Source of the DNA: Moritella sp. Urea-trap-13
GTDB lineage: Bacteria; Pseudomonadota; Gammaproteobacteria; Enterobacterales; Moritellaceae
Direction of reading: 5' to 3'
Assembly: GCF_002836355.1 (NCBI RefSeq)
Contig: NZ_PJCA01000031.1
Span: 1,364,001-1,428,000 of the forward strand
Length of the DNA stretch: 64,000 nt
The translations under genes and the position numbers were made by a program. Position 1 is the first letter of the stretch. Each line of letters opens with the position of its first letter. Shown here in pieces: positions 57,367 to 64,000 of this stretch. A model generated the notes under the pieces. The model worked only from the letters and a program-made list of their open reading frames with translations, did not search any database and had not been told where the DNA came from.

Positions 57367-57861
57367 ATGTATTACGATAAATTCACCATTTCCTACACCG
57401 CAACCACAGGTGAGCAAGAGTGTCATATCATCTTAGCCGGTAATGACGCTGGTATCACCCAACTCATGGTCGATAATGGCACTAAAGTCATTGAAATATC
57501 AGCTGACTGGCAACACTCCAGCACCTACTTCAATGAGGCTAAACAGCAATTACGTGAATATTTTAATCATCAAAGAAAGGCTTTTGACCTTAAACTGAAT
57601 CCTGCTGGCACAGTGTTTCAGCGCCATGCATGGCAACAATTAATCAAGATACCGCATGGGGAAACACGCCGGTATAAAGACATTGCGGCAGGTCTGGGCA
57701 ATCCCAATGCATCACGGGCGGTAGGAATGGCCAATAACAAAAATCCAATCCCGATTATTATTCCTTGTCACCGGGTCATCGGTGCTAATAATAAGCTGGT
57801 TGGTTATGCTTATGGTTTAGAATTAAAACAACAACTGTTATCACTTGAACAATACAGTTAA
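57367..57861 (+). CDS. ogt: Methylated-DNA--protein-cysteine methyltransferase
   Basis: 164 residues. The active-site motif PCHRV with Cys134 (IIIPCHRVIGANNKLVGYAYG) takes the alkyl group from O6-alkylguanine in a suicide reaction; the helix-turn-helix recognition region (ETRRYKDIAAGLGNPNASRAVG) precedes it. Length fits Ogt. No Ada regulatory domain. Convergent with the sigma factor gene, with a strong hairpin between. Confidence 0.93.
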   Translation: MYYDKFTISYTATTGEQECHIILAGNDAGITQLMVDNGTKVIEISADWQHSSTYFNEAKQQLREYFNHQRKAFDLKLNPAGTVFQRHAWQQLIKIPHGETRRYKDIAAGLGNPNASRAVGMANNKNPIPIIIPCHRVIGANNKLVGYAYGLELKQQLLSLEQYS

Positions 57862-57873
57862 GGCTGGATAACA

Positions 57874-57902
57874 CGTCGCCTTTAAATCGATTAAAGGCGA
57901 CG
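57874..57902. terminator. 12-bp perfect hairpin between ogt and the sigma factor gene
   Basis: CGTCGCCTTTAA / TTAAAGGCGACG with a five-base loop, between convergent genes. No T-run outside the stem. Confidence 0.7.
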
Positions 57903-57951
57903 CTATTGATTAACAAGACGTTATGGATTAACAATATGAGTCAGTGAAGCA

Positions 57952-58806
57952 TTACGCTATATAATCATGTTGCTGCACACTGTTAACCAGTAACTTAGGT
58001 TTGAGTCTTCGCAGACTGGTGCGAATGATAGTGCGGGCTTTTTCACGGGAAATAGATAAGCGTTCGCCAATACGTAATAAACTCAGCGGTTCCTCACCGG
58101 TTAATCCAAATCGCAGTTCAACAACACGACGTTCGGTTTTAGGCAAGTTTTCTAATAACGCTAACAGGTAATCTCGGGTATTACCGCCTTCAATTTCCGC
58201 ACTCGGTGTGCTATTTGATTCATCTTCAATGATATCGCCAAGTGTAGTGACAGCATCATTCTCCGTTATCATGTTTTTATCTAAACTTAACTCATTAAAG
58301 TAGTAAGACAATACATCCATCACTTCAGTAATATCAGTTTCTAATACCTTGGCAATCACCACCAAATCATTATCACTACCAACATCAAGCCCGAGTTCTC
58401 TGGCCACCTTAGCAATGCTTTTATGCATTTTACCGATATGAATGGGGATACGAATAGTACGGGCACTATTCATAATACAACGCTCGATATTGTTCTTGAT
58501 CCACCACACTGCATACGTTGAAAAACGATAACCTTTGCTGGCATCAAATTTCTCAACCGCGCGAATTAATCCGGTATTACCTTCTTGAATAATATCAACT
58601 AACGGAATAGCGCTGTATTGATAACGTTTAGCGACACTGATCACCAAGCGTAAGTTAGCTTCAATCATCCGATTCTTGGCGTTTAAATCACCATTAGCAA
58701 CAGCCACAGCAATGTCGTATTCTTCTTCTTTCGTCAATAACTTACTATTTTTATTGACCTGTTGCATGTAAGCATCCAATGCACTTGATTCGTGAGATAT
58801 ATCCAT
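57952..58806 (-). CDS. RpoS-like sigma-70 family factor
   Basis: 284 residues. Region 2 is typical (NLRLVISVAKRYQYSAIPLVDIIQEGNTGLIRAVEKFDASKGYRFSTYAVWWIKNNIERCIMN), region 3 and the region 4 helix-turn-helix (LSLLRIGERLSISREKARTIIRTSLRRLK) follow. The WWIKNNIERCIMNSARTIR...IPIHIGK layout matches RpoS, but it is shorter (RpoS about 330) and diverges, so it may be a second RpoS-type factor. Divergent from HD-GYP; it may direct stress or motility genes. Whether it is the only RpoS here cannot be told. Confidence 0.8.
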   Translation of the reverse strand: MDISHESSALDAYMQQVNKNSKLLTKEEEYDIAVAVANGDLNAKNRMIEANLRLVISVAKRYQYSAIPLVDIIQEGNTGLIRAVEKFDASKGYRFSTYAVWWIKNNIERCIMNSARTIRIPIHIGKMHKSIAKVARELGLDVGSDNDLVVIAKVLETDITEVMDVLSYYFNELSLDKNMITENDAVTTLGDIIEDESNSTPSAEIEGGNTRDYLLALLENLPKTERRVVELRFGLTGEEPLSLLRIGERLSISREKARTIIRTSLRRLKPKLLVNSVQQHDYIA

Positions 58807-59204
58807 TTATCAATCCTATAAAGCCTGAACGGCTTAACTTTATTGCAATACTCAGTGCTAATACTTTAACTGCCTGCATTAGAAAATCATTAAAGCACTC
58901 AATAATACTAATAACTAGGTACTCCTAATGTAATAATCAAATAATGTGACAAAGCTTAACGTTTATGTGCACCCGATCGAAAAATAGAAATGAAAAATGA
59001 CTGGTCGGAGCTTTTTGACTTGTAAAAGATGGATTTTACCCATGCAAATAAACATATAAGAGTATGATTTAAAAAGATATTAAATATTTTATAAAGTTAC
59101 CGCTAACGTCTTTAATAATGTATAGAATAATAGCCAACATGGAGAATGGTATCTCGATAAAAAATCCGTATACTGATTGTAATTTTAAGCTAAGGAATGC
59201 ATCT
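58807..59204. other. Gene-free region between divergent genes
   Basis: About 400 AT-rich bases between the sigma factor (minus) and HD-GYP gene (plus). It carries both promoters. No structure recognised. Confidence 0.4.
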
Positions 59205-60659
59205 ATGACGATGTTAATGCTAACAAAACAACGCGCTGCGCTACACTATTTCTGTGCCGCCGTTATTTTCAGTATTTATGGTGGTCGTGTATGTCCATTT
59301 ATCGAATCCATTTCAATCTGGCAAACTAGCGCTTATGCTTTTATCGCTTTCTCCGCCATGTTTGTTGTCAGAACAAAGTTGATCCAAGATCGTGTCGGAT
59401 TTAAAAATGCGTTACTCGAATTAAGTATTTTTGTTGGTGGTGCCCTCGCGCTTTCAGTTTGGTATAACGGCTATTACGACTTTCCAGTAGAAAGTAATTT
59501 AAAAGTCATTTTCGGCATTGGTTGTTTAGGTACACTGATTAGTCTTGATCTCGCGCTGCAGGCGCAAGTCAAACATTACCCACACATCGAATATCAACAG
59601 TTGCCAGAGCAGATGACCCACATGCGTCATTCCATTGCCAGCCAACTTGCCACGTTAGTGGTGTTTATCGTTATTATGTTGACCACTATTTTAGCCATGA
59701 TCATGGTAAAAGATGTGCGTTGGTTAACCGACAATATCGGCCAAATCGAAGAGCAAGCAGCACTTGTGAGTATCATCAAAGAATTTGTATTTGTCGCTGT
59801 GGTACTGATTATTTATACCTGCACTATCATGTATCATTGGTTACAGTTATTACGACTATTATTAGATAATCAGCAACGAGTATTGATCGCTGCAGCCAAC
59901 GGTGACCTCAGTGCGCGCGTACCGGTTTCACATCAAGGTGAACTGGGGATTATTGCTTATTACACCAATGATATGCTCAACAAGCTTGCGCAAAGTAAAG
60001 ACGAAATAATACAAACCCGAGATGTGGCGATTGTCGGTTTGTCAGCATTAGCAGAAGCTCGCGATAATGAAACCGGTGGTCACATCTTACGTACTCAGGA
60101 ATATGTGCGCGCATTGGCTATTCAACTACAGAGTCACGTTAAATACCGTGATTACTTAACTAATGAGACGGTTGATTTACTCTACAAATCAGCACCGCTG
60201 CATGACATTGGCAAAGTCGGTATCCCCGATGCCATCTTGCTGAAACCCGGCAAACTGACTGATGCCGAATTTACCATCATGAAAACCCATGCCATGATAG
60301 GTGCAGAATCCATTGCCGTAGCCGAAAAACAAATGGGCTCAAACAGCTTTCTGGCTATCGCCCGTGAAATTGCCCTCAGCCACCATGAGAAATGGGATGG
60401 CAGTGGTTATCCTTATCAATTAAGTGGTGATGATATTCCCCTATCGGGACGCTTGATGGCACTGGCCGATGTCTATGATGCGCTTATTTCTAAGCGGGTT
60501 TATAAACCGGCGTTTAGTCACGATAAAGCCAAAGAAATAATTTTAGCGGGTAATGGCAGCCACTTTGATCCAGCGGTTGTTGAAGCATTCATTAATTGTG
60601 AACAAATGTTTGTTAGTATTGCCCTAACCTATAACGATGAAAAAGAACAAGCAGCATAA
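59205..60659 (+). CDS. HD-GYP c-di-GMP phosphodiesterase with membrane sensor
   Basis: 484 residues. N-terminal membrane segments (about 15-105 and 145-215), a HAMP segment (about 220-265), then HD-GYP: HD in APLHDIGK (about 332-340), the HEKWDGSGYPY motif, and DVYDAL. It should hydrolyse c-di-GMP to GMP. ATG at 59205 has AAGGA eight bases ahead; an in-frame ATG at 59118 lacks one. Only two bases separate the stop from the next gene's earliest start, so it is cotranscribed with tas. Confidence 0.92.
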   Translation: MTMLMLTKQRAALHYFCAAVIFSIYGGRVCPFIESISIWQTSAYAFIAFSAMFVVRTKLIQDRVGFKNALLELSIFVGGALALSVWYNGYYDFPVESNLKVIFGIGCLGTLISLDLALQAQVKHYPHIEYQQLPEQMTHMRHSIASQLATLVVFIVIMLTTILAMIMVKDVRWLTDNIGQIEEQAALVSIIKEFVFVAVVLIIYTCTIMYHWLQLLRLLLDNQQRVLIAAANGDLSARVPVSHQGELGIIAYYTNDMLNKLAQSKDEIIQTRDVAIVGLSALAEARDNETGGHILRTQEYVRALAIQLQSHVKYRDYLTNETVDLLYKSAPLHDIGKVGIPDAILLKPGKLTDAEFTIMKTHAMIGAESIAVAEKQMGSNSFLAIAREIALSHHEKWDGSGYPYQLSGDDIPLSGRLMALADVYDALISKRVYKPAFSHDKAKEIILAGNGSHFDPAVVEAFINCEQMFVSIALTYNDEKEQAA

Positions 60660-60667
60660 GGATGACA

Positions 60668-61720
60668 ATGCAATTTTCAATACTCGGTAGTAGCGGTTTG
60701 TCTGTATCACGAGTCTGTTTAGGCAGCATGACATGGGGGTTTCAGAACAACCAACAAGACGCCAATCAACAAATTGACTACGCGCTGTCGCAAGGCGTGA
60801 ACTTTATCGATACGGCAGAAATGTATGCCGTGCCGCCGTCAGCAGATACCTATGGCAAAACAGAAACCATTATCGGTAATTGGCTAGCGGCAAACCCTAA
60901 TCGCCGTAAAGACATCGTGCTTGCCACTAAAATTGCCGGTCCAGGTTTACCTTGGGTACGTAATGGCGCGCCGATCACTGGCGATGCAGTCGTGCAAGCT
61001 GTGGATGCCTCGTTAAAACGTTTGCAGACCGACTATATCGATTTGTTCCAACTGCACTGGCCAAACCGCCCTAACCCGCATTTTAGCCGCCACGCACCCA
61101 ACGATACCCGTTTCAGTGATATCAACGCGGCTGACCATACCGCGCAAATGCTGGATATATTACAAGGGTTAAAACGTTGTATCGATGCAGGTAAGATCCG
61201 CTACTGTGGCTTGTCTGATGATACTACTTGGGGCATTAATACCTACCTGAAACTCAGCCAACAATATGACCTACCACGCATGGTATCGATTCAAAACGAA
61301 TTCAATTTGTTACACGCCAAAGACTGGCCGTATTTAATCGAAAACTGCGTGCATGAAGATATCGCTTATTTACCTTGGTCACCGCTGGCAACAGGTATGC
61401 TATCTGGTAAGTATTTAAACAATGCGCGACCGGAAGGCAGCCGCTGGACATTCTCGCCACCGAATAAGCTGTATAGAAACACTGATGCAGCCCAACTTGC
61501 GACGGCTGAATATGCAGAGATTGCCCACCAGCATGGTATCACTCCTGCACAATTAGCTTTAGCTTGGTGCGACCAAGTCGATGGTGTCACCTCGACGATT
61601 ATCGGCGCGACGACCCTGCCGCAACTGACAGAAAACATTAATGCCTTTGCAACGCCGTTAACACCGCAAGCATTAGCTGATATTAGCGCCGTGTTTAAAC
61701 GCTATCCAGCACCGTTTTAA
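60668..61720 (+). CDS. tas: Aldo-keto reductase Tas
   Basis: 350 residues of the aldo-keto reductase (AKR) family, close in pattern to E. coli Tas: SMTWGFQNN, NFIDTAEMY with the catalytic Asp/Tyr, LATKI (catalytic Lys), LFQLHWP (His) and the C-terminal STIIGATT NADPH-binding part. It reduces carbonyls with NADPH; physiological substrate is not settled. AAGGA lies six bases ahead of the ATG at 60668; an ATG at 60662 is possible. Likely shares a transcript with the HD-GYP gene. Confidence 0.88.
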   Translation: MQFSILGSSGLSVSRVCLGSMTWGFQNNQQDANQQIDYALSQGVNFIDTAEMYAVPPSADTYGKTETIIGNWLAANPNRRKDIVLATKIAGPGLPWVRNGAPITGDAVVQAVDASLKRLQTDYIDLFQLHWPNRPNPHFSRHAPNDTRFSDINAADHTAQMLDILQGLKRCIDAGKIRYCGLSDDTTWGINTYLKLSQQYDLPRMVSIQNEFNLLHAKDWPYLIENCVHEDIAYLPWSPLATGMLSGKYLNNARPEGSRWTFSPPNKLYRNTDAAQLATAEYAEIAHQHGITPAQLALAWCDQVDGVTSTIIGATTLPQLTENINAFATPLTPQALADISAVFKRYPAPF

Positions 61721-61743
61721 TCTTGTAACAAAGAGCTCGCACC

Positions 61744-61769
61744 ATAGCATGGCCAATTAACCATGCTAT
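61744..61769 (+). terminator. Hairpin after tas
   Basis: ATAGCATGG / CCATGCTAT perfect nine-base-pair stem with an eight-base loop, 24 bases after the stop. No T-run, so weak or rho-assisted. Confidence 0.55.
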
Positions 61770-61963
61770 TGCTGCAACCAGCAACTGCTGCTACAGTAAG
61801 TATCGACATAGGCTAAAAGTCAGCAGGATTAAGATATTAATGTATGCCGTTTCGCTGACAATAATTTACTGTTAAGTTTGTAAAAGTGCGATCTAATCAA
61901 CTAAAAAAGCACTCTTAATAGGTATAATCAAAAAACTCCAAATACGGAAATAAGGAATTTAAT

Positions 61964-62422
61964 ATGCCATTTGATAACATCACACAATCATTCGGTGAAT
62001 GGCAAGAGCGCCTTAATACGCTTGCTGAACATTCAGGTTTACACTCAATCCTGATCATGGAGTCAAAGCCGGACACAATGGAAGTTGTCGTGGCCAATGA
62101 ACAAACTATTTATAATGTTGGTGATTGTGGCCCTAAAAGTAGACAACCAGGTTGTCACGAATTGTATTGCGAGCGCGTTGTTGATACGGCACAACCGGTA
62201 TTTATTCCCGACGCCAGTATTGATGACGAATGGAAAGGCAATGAAGATTACGTGAAATTCAACTTAGGGGTTTATCTTGGTTTTCCACTGGTGAATCAAG
62301 GTGTGGTCGTTGGCACTATCTGTGCGCTAAATGATAAAACCTTTGATTTTAACGAAGGTTCACCATCGATGTGCAGTGAGTTAGTACAATTAAAAAATGA
62401 TATCGAATTAGCATTCTCGTGA
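61964..62422 (+). CDS. GAF-domain protein
   Basis: 152 residues with a single GAF fold: LAEHSGLHSILIMES, the CHELYCERVVDTAQPVFIPDAS segment and GVYLGFPLVNQGVVVGTICALND at the end. GAF domains bind cyclic nucleotides, haem or other small ligands; no output domain is attached, so it may act through partner proteins such as the adjacent convergent GGDEF protein. ATG preceded by AAGGAATTTAAT. Confidence 0.85.
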   Translation: MPFDNITQSFGEWQERLNTLAEHSGLHSILIMESKPDTMEVVVANEQTIYNVGDCGPKSRQPGCHELYCERVVDTAQPVFIPDASIDDEWKGNEDYVKFNLGVYLGFPLVNQGVVVGTICALNDKTFDFNEGSPSMCSELVQLKNDIELAFS

Positions 62423-62430
62423 TTTAAAAG

Positions 62431-62458
62431 GTTAGCAGCGTATCTGTATGCTGCTAAC
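62431..62458. terminator. Hairpin between GAF and GGDEF genes
   Basis: GTTAGCAGC / GCTGCTAAC perfect nine-bp stem with a ten-base loop, between convergent genes. Confidence 0.65.
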
Positions 62459-62463
62459 TGTCA

Positions 62464-63273
62464 TTATACACGTAGATTTCTACGCTTTTTCTTATTAATA
62501 TACAATTGCTTATCGGCAATATCTAATGCTCCTGCCAAGCTAATGTCTTGTTGCATAGCCCGCATACCAAAACTAAATGACATACCAAGGAAATCACCAT
62601 CTTGCTCTACACATGAGCGTATACGCGATAACCGTTGCTCTATTTTAGCTTCACTAACATTTTCAAATACCAGCACAAATTCGTCACCGCCAACGCGATA
62701 TATCGTGTCTTTATCACGTAACTGATTATTGATAAATAATGCAAACTTAATCAACATCTCATCACCCTTCAGATGACCAAAAGTATCATTAATTCGTTTG
62801 AAATTATCAAGGTCCAGATAAACCACAGTATTGTTGTTATTAAAAGTACGCTGCATTAATGCCGATTTATTTGCTATGCCAGTTAAATCATCATGTTGTA
62901 AACGTGCATTAAGCTTATTCGCCGTGTTTACTTTTTCGGTGATATCCCAAGACAATAACGCCATAAACTCATCACCACCCTCTTGCATGATATAGCGTAC
63001 CGATTCAAAGCTAGTATCAAGAAAAGTTTCAATACTGGTTTTCATTTTATCCGGTTCAGCTAACGCCGCTGCATCATTGGCTTTGCACTGGAGTAATAGG
63101 TCAATCACATCTTTGTCTTCAATTTTATCTATAATGTCATCAAGGGTTAGTCCATGTACATCGAATGGAAAAAAGCCTTTATAGCTTTCATTTACAACGA
63201 CATGTTCACCAGTTAATTTCTTAACAGCCATTAATCCTGGGAAACTTTGAATAACTTGGTGCATTAATGACAT
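62464..63273 (-). CDS. PAS-like GGDEF diguanylate cyclase
   Basis: 269 residues. N-terminal PAS-like sensor (about 1-115) with LTGEHVVVNESYKGFFPF, then a GGDEF domain with intact GGDEF (195-199) and an RxxD inhibitory site (RDKD, 186-189). The start ATG at 63273 follows GGAA by five bases; a longer reading upstream would add a hydrophobic peptide. No membrane helix in the chosen form. A c-di-GMP synthase; signal unknown. Confidence 0.9.
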   Translation of the reverse strand: MSLMHQVIQSFPGLMAVKKLTGEHVVVNESYKGFFPFDVHGLTLDDIIDKIEDKDVIDLLLQCKANDAAALAEPDKMKTSIETFLDTSFESVRYIMQEGGDEFMALLSWDITEKVNTANKLNARLQHDDLTGIANKSALMQRTFNNNNTVVYLDLDNFKRINDTFGHLKGDEMLIKFALFINNQLRDKDTIYRVGGDEFVLVFENVSEAKIEQRLSRIRSCVEQDGDFLGMSFSFGMRAMQQDISLAGALDIADKQLYINKKKRRNLRV

Positions 63274-63599
63274 ATAAATTCCGTTTACAATGATGAATAA
63301 CCAATTATAACTATTACCCCCTGTAAATACTATGGATAAATAATTGGAAAGTATCACATTACTCCTTTGGTATTATTAAATGACAGTACAAAATTGCAGT
63401 CGATTTAAGCGAAATGTTATTATTCATTCAAATAACCACCAAATCCATCTAAACTATTATATTTAATAGGTTTTTTTTACAAGTTTGTGTATCCTGACTC
63501 ATTCATAAATAAACAGTAAATTTAGCTAATTACGTTATACACATAACGTATAAAAATAACGTTACTGTTTGTTATACATATATAAAATGAGATGCAATT
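63274..63599. promoter_or_regulatory. Divergent control region with a TACGTTAT palindrome
   Basis: TACGTTAT-ACAC-ATAACGTA, a perfect 8-bp inverted repeat (63531-63550), with a further AACGTTAC nearby, ahead of the LytS-type gene. Probably an operator for that gene. No gene in this stretch. Confidence 0.5.
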
Positions 63600-64000
63600 A
63601 TGGATTTGATCCCCTCTCTATTACAACAAATGTGTGTTTATCTGGTGTTTGCTTACTTGCTTAGCAAAACCCCCATTTTCATGCCTTTATTAAACATATC
63701 CTCGCGTTGGGAACATAAGCTAAGTTGTTATGTATTGTTTTCGATATTTTGCATTATGGGCAGTTACTTTGGTCTGCAATACGAAGGTGCAATCGCTAAT
63801 ACCCGTGCTATCGGCGCTGTCATGGGCGGACTATTTGGTGGCCCAGTTGTGGGTTTGGCAGTTGGTATGACTGGTGGTATACATCGCTACTTCATGGGCG
63901 GTTTTACCGACGTGGCCTGCGCGATATCAACATCCGTTGAAGGCTTAATCGGTGGCTTATTGCATATTTATCTGCTTCGAAATAATAAGATCAACTATTT
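63600..64000 (+). CDS. LytS/BtsS-type sensor kinase N terminus, cut by window end
   Basis: 133 codons from the ATG at 63600 to the window end without a stop. The protein is highly hydrophobic and matches the 5TM-5TMR_LYT membrane domain: AIGAVMGGLFGGPVVGLAVGMTGGIHRYFMGGFTDVACAISTSVEGLIGGLLH. This domain is the sensor of LytS/YehU (BtsS) histidine kinases; the kinase part would lie beyond the window, so the full type is not certain. Confidence 0.7.
   Translation, partial: MDLIPSLLQQMCVYLVFAYLLSKTPIFMPLLNISSRWEHKLSCYVLFSIFCIMGSYFGLQYEGAIANTRAIGAVMGGLFGGPVVGLAVGMTGGIHRYFMGGFTDVACAISTSVEGLIGGLLHIYLLRNNKINY

Noticed and set aside
1-64000. tRNA, rRNA or CRISPR
   Set aside because: No cloverleaf-type sequence, rRNA conserved stretch or regularly spaced direct repeats with spacers were recognised. 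The 13-bp and shorter tandem repeats have no spacers.

Overview
The window looks like chromosomal DNA of a marine gammaproteobacterium with moderate to low GC, of the Moritella/Psychromonas/Vibrio/Shewanella type. This rests on gene content: pspBC without pspA, periplasmic CpdB, a DUF3157 protein, YwbE, Tas, an RpoS-like sigma factor and many c-di-GMP enzymes. The genus is a guess. No rRNA, tRNA, CRISPR array, integrase or transposase was recognised. Most genes are intact; those at both window edges are cut.

Left part (1-26,116): ordinary chromosome. It holds an AI-2E-type permease with a K+ channel, pspBC, a lipoprotein, cpdB, an alpha/beta hydrolase, a PAS-GGDEF cyclase, a hybrid histidine kinase and a PfkB kinase. 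Next come an orphan protein resembling only the C-terminal half of FtsZ, a coiled-coil membrane protein, two envelope proteins, and an RND pump operon divergent from its TetR regulator with three evenly spaced operator-like palindromes. A patatin, a MATE pump divergent from an AraC regulator, an SDR enzyme and a DUF726 hydrolase follow. Short tandem repeats sit just 3' of several of these genes.

Defence island (about 26,300-52,320). On the minus strand: a 42-residue zinc-ribbon protein and a 1585-residue DUF4011/SF1 helicase with a Vsr-like nuclease and DUF3320. On the plus strand: a class I methyltransferase coupled to an HNH protein, a phosphorothioation-associated methyltransferase, then dndB-dndC-dndD-dndE. 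On the minus strand, converging on dndE: dptF-dptG-dptH, the phosphorothioation-dependent restriction genes. Modification (DndCDE, with sulfur presumably from an IscS/DndA elsewhere) would mark self DNA and DptFGH would attack unmarked DNA. dndB has a promoter bearing three direct TTACGTTA motifs at an exact 22-bp period plus one inverted copy.

Between dndE and dptH lies an AT-rich islet of three minus-strand genes: a GTG-start PIN-like nuclease with a C-terminal winged-helix-like region, a four-helix membrane protein, and a second DGQHR (DndB-like) protein overlapping it by 8 bases. This is the best candidate here for an undescribed accessory module.

Right part (52,538-64,000): YwbE, a PAS chemoreceptor, a Cache-GGDEF-EAL protein with a poly-Asn insertion, Ogt, an RpoS-like sigma factor, an HD-GYP phosphodiesterase, Tas aldo-keto reductase, a GAF protein, a GGDEF protein, and the start of a LytS/BtsS-type sensor kinase. 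Convergent gene pairs are commonly separated by strong hairpins.
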